64,000 nucleotides of DNA, taken from assembly GCF_026278245.1 (NCBI RefSeq), contig NZ_CP111079.1, forward strand, positions 2,110,501-2,174,500. Direction: 5' to 3'. Under the pieces are notes generated by a model. The model saw only the letters and a list, made by a program, of their open reading frames with translations, was not told the DNA's origin and ran no database searches. Source of the DNA: Pontibacter kalidii. GTDB taxonomy: Bacteria; Bacteroidota; Bacteroidia; Cytophagales; Hymenobacteraceae. Of this stretch, positions 8,316-17,513 are shown piece after piece (within the stretch, counting starts at the first letter, position 1; the number at the start of each line of letters is the position of its first letter). The position numbers and the translations under genes were made by a program.

Positions 8316-9328
8316 TAAGCGATGAGCTCAGCGCCGGTTCCGTTGACACTGCTGTAGCGTATTTTGCCATCGTCGATGGTGATGCCGCGGGCAATGTCCT
8401 TGCTGATGAGCAGCGGGCCGTCCATGTCCACGAAATCGAGCATGGGCAGCAATTGCGCGATGGCCGAGATGCCCACCGTAGACTCTGTCATACAGCCCAC
8501 CATGGTTTTCAGCCCCAGTTCACGTGCTTCCTTGAGCATACGGCGGGCGGGCGTCAGGCCCCCGCATTTCACCAGCTTCACGTTTACCCCATGGAAATGG
8601 CCCACGCACTTGGCCACATCGCTTTCGGTAATGCAGCTCTCATCGGCAATCAGCGGCAGCACCGACTGCTGGTATACTTGCTTCATACCCTCCATGTCGT
8701 CGGCACGCATCGGCTGCTCTATAAACTCTACCCCCAGGGGCTTGAGCTGCTTTGCGTTCTGGATGGTTTCCTCCACGCCCCAGGCGCAGTTGGCATCCAC
8801 CCTGAACACGGCATCGGTATGCTTGCGCAGCTCCGTGATTATAGCCACATCCTCCTTTGTGCCCAGCTTTATCTTGTAGAGCGGCCAGGGCATCTCTTTC
8901 AGCTTTTTTACCATGTTCTCGATAGTGTCGATGCCGATGGTGTAGTTGGTGAGCGGGTTATGGTCTGTGTTCAGCCCCCATAGTTTATGCAGCGGCTGCC
9001 CCTGCAGCTTGCCGTACAGGTCGTTGGCGGCCATGTCGAGTGCGCAAAGCGCGAATGGGTGGCCGGCCAGATGCGGCTGCATCTGTGCCCAGAAATCCTC
9101 CGGCTTCTCCAGCTCTGTCGCCTCGATCTGGGTGCGGATGCTCTCCAGCGCCGCTGTCATACTATCTATCGTGAAGCCATAGTATGGGTTGCTGGTGGCC
9201 TCGCCGTAGCCTTTGTGCCCGTTCTGCTCCAGCTCCACAATCATGGTCGGCTGCGTATCGCGGGAGTCGTAGGAAATGGTGAAGGTATGCTTAAGCGGCA
9301 GGTCGAAGGACCGGATGGTAAGTTTCAT
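8315..9328 (-). CDS. L-Ala-D/L-Glu (dipeptide) epimerase, enolase superfamily
   Basis: A 337-residue MR-MLE family protein. The family's catalytic pattern is visible: the lysine pair in YKIKLG (Lys152/Lys154), metal ligands Asp178 (RVDANCAW), Glu204 (FIEQP) and Asp229 (ADES), the opposing base lysine in VKLVKCGG (about 254) and the late VDMDGP motif that selects dipeptides. These mark YkfB/YcjG-like L-Ala-D/L-Glu epimerases, which convert the murein dipeptide L-Ala-D-Glu to L-Ala-L-Glu for degradation. It lies between a DD-carboxypeptidase and an NlpC/P60 endopeptidase on the same strand. Its stop overlaps the next start. Confidence 0.9.
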   Translation of the reverse strand: MKLTIRSFDLPLKHTFTISYDSRDTQPTMIVELEQNGHKGYGEATSNPYYGFTIDSMTAALESIRTQIEATELEKPEDFWAQMQPHLAGHPFALCALDMAANDLYGKLQGQPLHKLWGLNTDHNPLTNYTIGIDTIENMVKKLKEMPWPLYKIKLGTKEDVAIITELRKHTDAVFRVDANCAWGVEETIQNAKQLKPLGVEFIEQPMRADDMEGMKQVYQQSVLPLIADESCITESDVAKCVGHFHGVNVKLVKCGGLTPARRMLKEARELGLKTMVGCMTESTVGISAIAQLLPMLDFVDMDGPLLISKDIARGITIDDGKIRYSSVNGTGAELIA

Positions 9329-9437
9329 GGTGGTCTGTTTTAAGTATGATTGCTGATGATTGGTTGTTGCTTGTCGGTTGTTTATGGTCAGATCAGGATG
9401 CAGAGGAAACCAAGAATTGGCAGCTTTACGGCTCCCC

Positions 9438-9476
9438 CTAACTTTCTAACTCTCTAAGTTTCTAACTCTCTAACTT
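9438..9476. repeat. CTAACTCT-type tandem repeat, second copy
   Basis: A run of CTAACTTTCTAACTCTC-like units ends three bases before the DacB-like stop codon, the same position relative to a gene end as the copy at 2971-3030. Confidence 0.5.
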
Positions 9477-9478
9477 AC

Positions 9479-10825
9479 TCAATACCTGTTGTGCACCTCC
9501 GTCATGATGCGTTCCATCTCGTTGCGGATATCGGAGGTGGGCACCTTATAGTTGTTGTTCATAAAGCTATAGAGCAGCAGCTTCCCGCTCTTGGTCATAA
9601 TGTAGCCGCTCTGGTTGTGCACATGCGCCAGCGTACCGGACTTGCCAAAAACGAAAGGCACGTCAGCCTTATAGATGTTACGGAATGTGCCGGGTCTGCC
9701 GCCATTAGCCAGCATCGGGAAGAGTTTCTCACGGGGGCGCTCCTCCATCAGCTTCTGCAGCAGCACGATAATGCTTCGCGGCGTGAACATATTCATACTG
9801 GAAAGCCCTGACCCATCGATCCACACAGGCTCGTCGGGCAGATCGGCCAGGTAAGTGGCTTTTACATGTTTGATGGCCCGCTCTATCGACAGGGTGTCGG
9901 AGAGGGTGCCGGAGCAGAGCGCCATGAGTTGCTCGGCCATCAGGTTGTCGCTCACCTGCAGCATGCGCTTAAGCACAGTATCCGTTGGCAGCCCGTAGAA
10001 AATCTTGCCCCCTTGTGGCACGGCAGCTTTCAGAAGCTCCACCTCCCGCTTCAGGGTATCCGCCAATAGCGTCACGGTCATCTCCGGAGAGGTGATAAAG
10101 GGCACTTCGGTAGAGAACTTCTCAGCGGCATAGCGGGGGCGGTAGGTAATGTTGTTGGTGCGCCACCCTCTCACAAAGGCTATATTCGATTTCGACTCCG
10201 CGGTATCCACCACAACCTTCTTTTTAAAGTATGACGGTGTGGTGGAGAAAGGCGCCGTCTCCTCTTTGTAAAACTTGATCACGTTGCCATGGATCGGGAA
10301 AATGTTTCGTTCCGGCTGGTAGTAATAGTTGTAATCATCCCAACCCCAGTTGGTGGCAAAGGGCGTGCTGGTGTAAGGAGCCTCCACATAGTATAGCTTC
10401 TTCTCAGGACGGTTCTTCAGGAAGTCGTAAGCCAGGGTGTTCTTCAGGTCCATGTGGGTGAAGGTTGGGTCGCCGGTTCCCCAGAAGATAAGCGAGTCGC
10501 CACGGCTTACGTACTTCAGCGCCGCAATGGAATCGCCGAGCATTTTATGGCTGGCATAGAAGGTAAACAGCTTAGTATTAGAGGCTGGCACAAAGTACTT
10601 ATCGGCGTTATGCTCCACCACCATCTGCCCCAGTTCCGGGTCATACAGGGCAAAGCCCACAAAGCTCTGCCGCAGCACCTCCGACTCGGTCACCTCTTTC
10701 CTGATCTCAGCAGGCCCAAAGCGGGCTGCCTCAGGCGAGGCGGTAGGCACCTTGCTGCTGCAGGCCATTGCCAGGAGCAGGCAGCAAAGCATCCCATATC
10801 TGTAAAACTGGTTTAGCAGGCTCAT
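9479..10825 (-). CDS. dacB: D-alanyl-D-alanine carboxypeptidase/endopeptidase, PBP4 (S13) family, lipoprotein
   Basis: A 448-residue penicillin-binding protein. All three active-site motifs are present: SNTK (Ser82-Lys85, VPASNTKLF), SDN (292-294, VSDNLMAEQ) and KSG (395-397, FGKSGTLA). The spacing between the first and second motifs (about 210 residues) is characteristic of class C PBP4/DacB, whose extra domain fills that gap. The N terminus ends in a lipobox LLAMAC (Cys22), so it is probably anchored in the envelope. It removes terminal D-Ala or cuts peptide crosslinks, making substrates for the downstream endopeptidase and epimerase. It is the first gene of the leftward block, divergent from susC. 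Confidence 0.9.
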   Translation of the reverse strand: MSLLNQFYRYGMLCCLLLAMACSSKVPTASPEAARFGPAEIRKEVTESEVLRQSFVGFALYDPELGQMVVEHNADKYFVPASNTKLFTFYASHKMLGDSIAALKYVSRGDSLIFWGTGDPTFTHMDLKNTLAYDFLKNRPEKKLYYVEAPYTSTPFATNWGWDDYNYYYQPERNIFPIHGNVIKFYKEETAPFSTTPSYFKKKVVVDTAESKSNIAFVRGWRTNNITYRPRYAAEKFSTEVPFITSPEMTVTLLADTLKREVELLKAAVPQGGKIFYGLPTDTVLKRMLQVSDNLMAEQLMALCSGTLSDTLSIERAIKHVKATYLADLPDEPVWIDGSGLSSMNMFTPRSIIVLLQKLMEERPREKLFPMLANGGRPGTFRNIYKADVPFVFGKSGTLAHVHNQSGYIMTKSGKLLLYSFMNNNYKVPTSDIRNEMERIMTEVHNRY

Positions 10826-10953
10826 ACGTGGTGGCGCTTTTAGTTGAAAAGCTTAAATAAGCAAAAAGGGCTATATAATCAAACAGGTTTGGCTGCGCTT
10901 CTCATACGAAAGGTGGTAATTTATGCCAACTGCAGTTGAAGTACAACGACATA

Positions 10954-11009
10954 TTAGCAAAATAAAACTTCATTCGTTTCAATGTTAAAACATCCTCTTT
11001 AATTGCTAA
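10954..11009. promoter_or_regulatory. Candidate ROK operator pair upstream of susC
   Basis: The inverted half-sites TTAGCAA (10954-10960) and TTGCTAA (11003-11009) lie in the AT-rich 265-bp divergent spacer between dacB and susC, 82-137 bp before the susC start. The same pair in the same order occurs before the ROK gene (16145/16189) and, as TTAGCA/TGCTAA, before the second susC. Binding by the ROK protein is inferred. Confidence 0.45.
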
Positions 11010-11090
11010 AATAATGTATACAAATTTGCCTATATACTTTATAACGCTAAATTAGAAGGCTAATCTAACTTATAACTAACCTAATCACTC

Positions 11091-14000
11091 ATGAAAAGAT
11101 TTTACCAGTCAACTTTACTGTTGCTGTTACTTTGCTGGTGCGGCGCTGCGTTTGCCCAGCAAGTTAGCGTGAGCGGCACGGTAACAGGCGCTGATAACAG
11201 CTTACCGCTGCCTGGTGTCAGTGTAATTGTAAAAGGCACGACCACAGGGGTAACCACCGCTGCCGATGGCACCTTTCAGGTAAGCGTGCCGGGCCCCGGT
11301 TCGGTTCTGATGTTCCGCTTTCTGGGCTATGAAGTACAGGAAGTAAAAGTAGGCAACCAGCGCGTGTTTAACGTGCGGTTAAATCCTGACAACAAACAAC
11401 TGCAGGAAGTGGTGGTAACCGCTTTGGGCATCCAGCGGGAGGAACGCTCCCTTGGCTACTCCACTCAGGAGGTAAAAGGCGAAGACTTGACCCTTACCAA
11501 GGAGCAGAACGTGCTCGGCTCGCTGGCCGGTAAAGTAGCCGGTGTGCAGGTAACAGGTTCCTCCGGCGCCAGCATGGGCGGTACCCAGAAAATCAAAATC
11601 CGTGGCGTGAACTCCATCACAGGCGGTGGCCAGCCGCTGATTGTGGTAGACGGAACGCCTATCTCCAACGCTAACTACTCAGGCAGCGCGGGCGTTGACT
11701 TCGGTAACCTGGGGCAGGACGTGAACCCGGAGGATATCGAGTCGGTGAACGTGCTGAAAGGCCCGGCAGCTTCCGCCCTCTATGGTCTGCGTGGCCAGCA
11801 CGGCGTGATCATGATCACCACCAAAAAAGGTGCTAAAGGCGCTGAAAAGGTGACTGTTCAACTAAATTCTGCCTTCTCTGTGGAGCGTGTGGGCAACATC
11901 ATGCCGTACCAGAACATGTACGGCGGTGGCGGCAGCCAGAACTGGAGAACCTTGCCAAACGGCGAAAAGTATGTCGATATCTCCTATGACGAAAGCTGGG
12001 GCCCAAAGATGGACGGCACACCGGTTCGCCAGATCTTCAGCTTCTATCCGCAGGACCCTACATATGGTCAGTTGACTCCGTTTGTGGCGCATCCGGATAA
12101 CATTAAGGATTACTACGAGACCGGCTATAACCTGAACAACGGCATCAGCGTGACAGGCGGCAGCAACAAGGCCAACTACCGCATCAGTGCCAACGACACC
12201 CGTATTGAAGGTGTAGAGCCAAATACTTGGTTAAAGCGCCACAACGTAAGCGCCAGCCTAGGTGTTAACCTCACCGAGAAGCTAACGGCCTCTACTAACA
12301 TCAACTATGCCGGCAACAAAGCGCAGCGTCCGGGCCAGGGCTCTGAGGACGGCTCCCGCTACATGGGGCAGTGGTTCCAGCGAAACCTGGATATGAACCG
12401 CCTGAAAAACTACCGGTATGACGACGGCACATTCCTGCACTGGAACCTCGGCAGGCCCAGTACCACCACTGGCGAAGTAAACAGCTATAAGCCGTTATAT
12501 TGGAACAACCCATACTTTGAGGCTTATGAGAATACCACCAACGACAGCCGCGAGCGTGTTTTCGGTGATGTAGGACTCTCCTACCAAGTGCTTCCTGAGC
12601 TGAAGCTAAGCGGTTTCATCCGAAACGACATGTACATCCAGAACATCGAATCCCGGAGAGCTTTCGGGGGCAAAGGTCAACCAGGGTACTCTGTTGGGAA
12701 ATACCAGAACCGCGAGACAAACTACGAGTTGATGGCCCAATACTCTAAGGAGTGGGGCGACTTCTCCCTCAACGCCCACATAGGTACCAACCTGTTCGAG
12801 TGGAGAAGAAGCAACCTGAGCATGTCCACGGTGGGTGGTCTTTCCACCCCAGGCTTCTATAACATTGATGCCTCCGTAGACAGACCAAATACCACCTCTT
12901 ATCTGGGCAGAAAACAAATTATGAGTGGTTTCGGACTTGTTTCGATAGGCTATAAGGACACCTACTTTGTCGATGCTTCCCTGAGAAGAGACCGCTCCTC
13001 TACTCTTCCTGACCCGTATGTGTACCCCTCTGTGTCGGGTAGCTTGGTATTCAGCGAGTTGCTGCACTGGAACCCACTGTCATTCGGTAAACTAAGGATA
13101 AGTTATGCCGAGGCAGGTTCAGATGTGGACCTATACAGAACTTCACTTGATTATGCTGTGGGCGGTATTTATGCTGGCGTAAACACCGTTGCTATCCCGA
13201 ACGCGCTCAACAACCCAGAACTTCAGCCGGCCTTCGCCAAGTCCTTTGAGACGGGTATTGATCTGAAATTCTTCCAGAACCGCTTGGGCGCAAGCTTCAC
13301 TTACTATCAGCAGCGCAACAAGAACGAGATTATCAATCTGGACGTGTCCGGCGCCAGTGGGTATTCCTCTACTTTTGTGAACGCCGGCATGATTGAGAAC
13401 AAAGGTATAGAAGTTGCCTTGACCGGCACGCCCGTGCAGAGCAATCTGTTCACCTGGGAAACTACCTTTAACCTGAACAGAAACAGGAATAAGATTATAG
13501 AGTTATATCCTGGCATTGAGGCGTACCTGCTGGGTTCTACCTCTTATTCTAGTACCTGGAGCTACCTGTATGCCTATGAGGGCAAATCTTTTGGTTCGCT
13601 CGTAGGACAGGCCTATCAGCGCGACGAGGATACCGGCAAGATTCTGCTGGGTGCAAACGGGGTGCCGTTGTATACCACCGCCACGCATGACTTCGGCAGC
13701 GTGCTGCCAGACTTTACAGGCGGTTTCCAGAACAATTTCAAGGTATGGAAATTTGACGTAGGGGCTATGGTCGACTTCCAGGTGGGAGGACAGTTCTTCA
13801 GCCGCTCCAAAATGCTGGCTGTCAGAACAGGTCTTGACCCCCTCACCGTTGCAACTAACGACAAAGGTAAAAACGTGCGCGACGCTGTGGCCGATGGTGG
13901 CGGTGTGAGAGTAGAGGGGATGTACGCCCCGGGGACTATCATCACAGTAAACGGGGAGAAAGTGGACGTAGGCGGCCAGGATGCTACCGTTTATGTAAAC

Positions 14001-14306
14001 CCGCAAACGCTGTATGGCACTACTGCCAGAAGAATTTATGAAGACTGGCTGTACGACGCATCTTACATCAAGCTAAGAGAGGTACGCGTAGGCTATACGT
14101 TTGATAAGGCTTCCTTGGGCAACCTGCCTATTGAGAGCATCGGCCTTGCCCTGACCGCCCGAAACCCTGCCATGATCTGGCAAAAAGCGCCAAAAGGACT
14201 CGACCCATCTGACTTGTCGACCGGTAGCCAGTCCATCAGCTGGTATGAGTCCGGCCAGTTGCCAGCTGTTCGCTCTTATGGTGTTAACCTGAACATTACC
14301 TTTTAA
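11091..14306 (+). CDS. SusC/RagA-family TonB-dependent outer-membrane transporter
   Basis: A 1071-residue protein with a signal peptide (cleavage near GAAFAQQ). It has a carboxypeptidase-regulatory-like domain at about 25-105 (VSGTVTGADNSLPLPGVSV), then a TonB-dependent plug (about 110-240) with VVVTALGIQREERSLGYS and the SusC signature ALYGLRGQHGVIMITTKKG. The remainder is a beta-barrel ending YGVNLNITF. SusC proteins import glycans or peptides across the outer membrane together with a SusD lid lipoprotein, here the next gene, 12 bp downstream. Clustering with a ROK regulator and GlcN6P deaminase suggests amino-sugar oligomers as cargo; this is inference. Confidence 0.93.
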   Translation: MKRFYQSTLLLLLLCWCGAAFAQQVSVSGTVTGADNSLPLPGVSVIVKGTTTGVTTAADGTFQVSVPGPGSVLMFRFLGYEVQEVKVGNQRVFNVRLNPDNKQLQEVVVTALGIQREERSLGYSTQEVKGEDLTLTKEQNVLGSLAGKVAGVQVTGSSGASMGGTQKIKIRGVNSITGGGQPLIVVDGTPISNANYSGSAGVDFGNLGQDVNPEDIESVNVLKGPAASALYGLRGQHGVIMITTKKGAKGAEKVTVQLNSAFSVERVGNIMPYQNMYGGGGSQNWRTLPNGEKYVDISYDESWGPKMDGTPVRQIFSFYPQDPTYGQLTPFVAHPDNIKDYYETGYNLNNGISVTGGSNKANYRISANDTRIEGVEPNTWLKRHNVSASLGVNLTEKLTASTNINYAGNKAQRPGQGSEDGSRYMGQWFQRNLDMNRLKNYRYDDGTFLHWNLGRPSTTTGEVNSYKPLYWNNPYFEAYENTTNDSRERVFGDVGLSYQVLPELKLSGFIRNDMYIQNIESRRAFGGKGQPGYSVGKYQNRETNYELMAQYSKEWGDFSLNAHIGTNLFEWRRSNLSMSTVGGLSTPGFYNIDASVDRPNTTSYLGRKQIMSGFGLVSIGYKDTYFVDASLRRDRSSTLPDPYVYPSVSGSLVFSELLHWNPLSFGKLRISYAEAGSDVDLYRTSLDYAVGGIYAGVNTVAIPNALNNPELQPAFAKSFETGIDLKFFQNRLGASFTYYQQRNKNEIINLDVSGASGYSSTFVNAGMIENKGIEVALTGTPVQSNLFTWETTFNLNRNRNKIIELYPGIEAYLLGSTSYSSTWSYLYAYEGKSFGSLVGQAYQRDEDTGKILLGANGVPLYTTATHDFGSVLPDFTGGFQNNFKVWKFDVGAMVDFQVGGQFFSRSKMLAVRTGLDPLTVATNDKGKNVRDAVADGGGVRVEGMYAPGTIITVNGEKVDVGGQDATVYVNPQTLYGTTARRIYEDWLYDASYIKLREVRVGYTFDKASLGNLPIESIGLALTARNPAMIWQKAPKGLDPSDLSTGSQSISWYESGQLPAVRSYGVNLNITF

Positions 14307-14318
14307 TTCCGACTGATT

Positions 14319-15716
14319 ATGAAAAAAAAGATATATATCGCGCTGTTGTCGTGCCTTGGGCTCTGGAGCTGCGAGGACTTCGAAGAGCTCAACGTAAACC
14401 CTAACGTTCCAAGCGAAGCAACAGGCACACAGCTAATAGCGAATGCCGCGCTGGCACTACCTGACCTGAGCTCCTCCCCAACTGGTGAGTTTATGGCGCA
14501 GTACCTAGCCGAAACACAATATGTAACTGCCTCCCTTTATCCTGCAGGCGGAACCAGCTTCTACTGGTTGTACCAGGGCCCCCTCATGAACCTGGAGACA
14601 GTGCTGAACACCCCTGAAATTATTAAAGAAGGGGAGGGACCTGTTGCCAATCAATTAGCTGTGGCAAAAATACTCAAGGCTTACTACTTCTGGCACACGA
14701 CCGACCGGTGGGGCGATGTGCCATACTCTGAAGCCTTGCAGGGCAAACTGAACTTTACACCAAAGTATGATACTCAGGAGTCGATTTACAATAACTTATT
14801 CGCTCTATTGGATGAAGCTAATCAGCAGATTGTTCCAGGCAAGATTAGTAACGATATAATTTATGGCGGCAATATCGGCCAGTGGCAAAAGCTGGGTAAC
14901 ACCATTCGCCTTTTAATGGCTCTCCGTCTGTCTGAGGTAGATCCTGCCAAAGCTAGCGTTGAGTTTAACAAGGCGCTGGAAGCTGGCATCATGACATCCA
15001 ACGCAGACAACCTGGTATTCAAACACCTGAAAGATGCCAATAACCAAAACTACTGGTACAGCCAAAGGGTAATACAAAATCGCGAATGGTGGGCCTTGAC
15101 TGAAACCCTTGTAAATGAGATGAAGCCGACTGATGACCCCCGTCTAAAAGTGTACGGGCAGCCGGCCAAAAAATCAGAGCAGTATGTAGGCTTGAATTTT
15201 GGTGAAACTAAAAATATGAACACCGACGACTACTCGCTGCTCGGTCCCGCTATTTATGCACAGGATGCCCCTGTTTATCTGGTTACCTATGCGCAAGCGC
15301 TTTTCGCGCAGGCTGAGGCGGCGCATCGTGGCTGGATACCGGGTGGCGAGGAAGCGGCCGCTCAATTCTATAACGAGGCCATTAAGCAGTCGATTCTGCA
15401 ATGGACTGGGAGTGATGAGGGTGTTGAAGAGCTTCTTGCACAGCCTGAGGTAGCTTTTGACCCTGCCAATGCCATGGAGCAGATCGCTACGCAGCGCTGG
15501 ATACACCTGTTCATGCATGGTTACGAGGCTTGGGCTGAGTATAGAAGAACCGGCTATCCAAATAACCTGGTTGCGCCAGGCGGTGCTGCTGTTCCAAACA
15601 GACAGATGTACCCAGACCTGGAGGCGCAAAATAATGCCGCCCATTACAACGAGGCCGTACAGCGCCAGTTTGGCGGTACTGACGGTCTGTACGGTCAGCT
15701 ATGGTGGGATAAATAA
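14319..15716 (+). CDS. SusD/RagB-family surface lipoprotein (SusD-like_2 type)
   Basis: A 465-residue protein with a lipoprotein signal (LSCLGLWSC, probable Cys18) followed by EDFEELNVNPNVPSEA, the start typical of the SusD-like_2 subgroup. Helical repeats of TPR type follow, with the recognisable YYFWHTTDRWGDVPYSEAL. SusD proteins cap the SusC barrel outside the cell and bind the ligand. It starts 12 bp after susC and is followed by a strong terminator, so susCD form a two-gene transcript; the ROK gene has its own upstream region. Confidence 0.92.
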   Translation: MKKKIYIALLSCLGLWSCEDFEELNVNPNVPSEATGTQLIANAALALPDLSSSPTGEFMAQYLAETQYVTASLYPAGGTSFYWLYQGPLMNLETVLNTPEIIKEGEGPVANQLAVAKILKAYYFWHTTDRWGDVPYSEALQGKLNFTPKYDTQESIYNNLFALLDEANQQIVPGKISNDIIYGGNIGQWQKLGNTIRLLMALRLSEVDPAKASVEFNKALEAGIMTSNADNLVFKHLKDANNQNYWYSQRVIQNREWWALTETLVNEMKPTDDPRLKVYGQPAKKSEQYVGLNFGETKNMNTDDYSLLGPAIYAQDAPVYLVTYAQALFAQAEAAHRGWIPGGEEAAAQFYNEAIKQSILQWTGSDEGVEELLAQPEVAFDPANAMEQIATQRWIHLFMHGYEAWAEYRRTGYPNNLVAPGGAAVPNRQMYPDLEAQNNAAHYNEAVQRQFGGTDGLYGQLWWDK

Positions 15717-15730
15717 TCATCGGACCACTT

Positions 15731-15772
15731 AACAAGAGAGCCGCACTTCACCTGGAGTGCGGCTCTCTTGTT
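15731..15772. terminator. Strong intrinsic terminator after susCD
   Basis: A perfect 17-bp stem (15731-15747 pairing with 15756-15772; arms include GAGAGCCGCACT/AGTGCGGCTCTC) with an 8-nt loop. The arms end in A- and T-rich stretches on both sides, 14 bp after the SusD stop. Confidence 0.88.
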
Positions 15773-16227
15773 TAACGACAGTTCTGAACAGGCCGAATAA
15801 ACCTCAAGCTCAATTCTGATGAAACACCATCCGCTTTATCTGTTCCCTTTACACCTTTACCTGCATCTTCCCTTTCTTGTACATGGCAGCACAAGAATAC
15901 GCCAGGCGAGTGGTATTGCCCATAGCAGCCTTCAGCTAGATGAGCCAAGTAGAACTTTGTAAAAACTACCAGCACAGACTGCAAAGGGTTTAGTAATCCA
16001 TTTATGTTGGCGGAAGTAGCAAACACTCGTATGCATGGAGGTAGGTGCCTCAGCATTTTGGTGAGAAACCTTACTAGCAAACAAAAGGCAAGTATTAAAG
16101 TGCGGCATAGAACATTGATTATATTTTTTACGCTACATTTATACTTAGCAAAAATATTTTATGAAAGTTTTTGCCTTGTATAAAGTATTTGCTAATATTG
16201 TATTGATAGGTTTTACGCGCTGCGTGC
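15773..16227. other. Gene-free spacer before the ROK regulator (about 455 bp)
   Basis: No convincing gene. The last 100 bp are AT-rich and hold the TTAGCAA/TTGCTAA pair, so the promoter of the ROK gene probably lies at 16100-16220. A 102-codon leftward frame here has no recognisable features. Confidence 0.5.
16145..16195. promoter_or_regulatory. Candidate ROK autoregulatory operator
   Basis: The inverted half-sites TTAGCAAA (16145-16152) and TTTGCTAA (16188-16195) lie 33-83 bp before the ROK start. Spacing (start to start about 44 bp) and order match the pair upstream of susC at 10954. ROK repressors commonly regulate themselves, which fits, but binding is inferred. Confidence 0.5.
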
Positions 16228-17478
16228 ATGAGCACCTTAACTTCACATACCGATTATCTGGAGACCCTCAACAACGTTGAGAAGAAGAAGTTTTTACAGA
16301 AAGTAAAGATAATCAGACATCTGTACGTAAAAGGGGCTCGCACGAATGCCGATATTTGCTCTCGCTTCAACATCAGCTCCCCTACTTCTATGGGGTTATT
16401 AGGTGAATTAATCTCGGAGGGGCTGGTGGAGAAGCAGGGGCTCGGCAAATCAGTTGGCGGCCGCAAACCCGACCTCTACGGTCTTCGCAATCACTCCCTC
16501 TACGTCCTCAGTATCGACATGGACCGCTTTAGCACCCGCATGGCGATCATGGACAATAACAACAACCAGGTTACCCCCATCCGCACCTACAGCTATACCT
16601 TGCCGGAAGATTTAAGCGGACTGGATACCTTCTGTACCTGGGTGCAGGAGCTGATCACCTCCTCCGGGATTGACGAACAGCGTTTGGTGGGAATTGGTGT
16701 AAGCATGCCGGGCCTGGTAGCCAGCAAGGAGGGTGATTCCCGCACGTATCTGAGAACAGATGTGCTGGAGGAGTCGCTGCAGGAGTTGCTGCGCCGCAAA
16801 TTGGGCAAGCCGGTGTTCATTCAGAACGACGTGAAAAGCGCCGCATTGGCCGAGCTCCGGTTCGGGCAGGCCAAGGGCAAACAGGACGTACTGGTGATTT
16901 CCATCGACTGGGGTGTCGGCACGGGCGTTATCATGGACGGCAGGCTGCGCGGCGGGGCTTTGGGCTTTGCCGGAGAGTTCGGCCACATACCCCTGGAAGA
17001 GAACGGCACCCTTTGCCACTGCGGTAAGCGCGGCTGCCTCGAAACGAGGGCCTCTGGCGTGGCCCTGGCCCGCACGGCGCGCGAAGGTATAAAATCCGGC
17101 CAGAAATCAATCTTAAGCAAACTAACCGAAGAAGAACTGGAGCAGCTGGAGCCGCAGCACGTGATAGATGCCGCACACCAGGGCGACCAGTTTGCCATAA
17201 GCCTGCTTTCCGAAACCGGAGTGAACCTGGGCAAAGGCATCGCCATCCTTATCCAGCTCTTTAATCCTGAGTTGGTCATACTGGGGGGCAAGATGGCAGA
17301 GGCCGGCCAGCTCATCACAACGCCCATCCAGCAGTCCATCAACACGTATTGCATGGCGCAGCTGCGCGAGTCTACCAGCGTCGCGCTTTCCACACTGGGG
17401 CGGCAGGCAAGTATGATGGGGGCCACGGCCACCGTGCTGGAGAATATATTAGAACAGCAGCTGGAACAGGCTCGCTAA
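16228..17478 (+). CDS. ROK-family transcriptional regulator (NagC/Mlc type)
   Basis: A 416-residue protein. An N-terminal winged-helix region at about 20-80 (VKGARTNADICSRFNISSPT) precedes a ROK sugar-kinase-like domain. The ROK zinc motif is intact (CHCGKRGCLETRAS), preceded by GEFGHIPLEENG, and the glycine-rich GVGVSMPGLV and GVGTGVIMDGRLRGG segments are present. DNA-binding domain plus ROK domain is the NagC/Mlc regulator architecture rather than a kinase. It lies 35 bp upstream of the deaminase gene, which it probably shares a transcript with, so GlcNAc- or GlcN-phosphate sensing is a reasonable inference. Candidate operators are described at 10954, 16145, 31332 and 38577. Confidence 0.88.
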   Translation: MSTLTSHTDYLETLNNVEKKKFLQKVKIIRHLYVKGARTNADICSRFNISSPTSMGLLGELISEGLVEKQGLGKSVGGRKPDLYGLRNHSLYVLSIDMDRFSTRMAIMDNNNNQVTPIRTYSYTLPEDLSGLDTFCTWVQELITSSGIDEQRLVGIGVSMPGLVASKEGDSRTYLRTDVLEESLQELLRRKLGKPVFIQNDVKSAALAELRFGQAKGKQDVLVISIDWGVGTGVIMDGRLRGGALGFAGEFGHIPLEENGTLCHCGKRGCLETRASGVALARTAREGIKSGQKSILSKLTEEELEQLEPQHVIDAAHQGDQFAISLLSETGVNLGKGIAILIQLFNPELVILGGKMAEAGQLITTPIQQSINTYCMAQLRESTSVALSTLGRQASMMGATATVLENILEQQLEQAR

Positions 17479-17513
17479 ACGAAATAAAACTGAGGTAAAA
17501 CAAAGTATAAAGA

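Noticed and set aside
15772..16080. 102-codon leftward frame after the susCD terminator
   Set aside because: No signal, domain or coding character; it starts within the terminator stem region.
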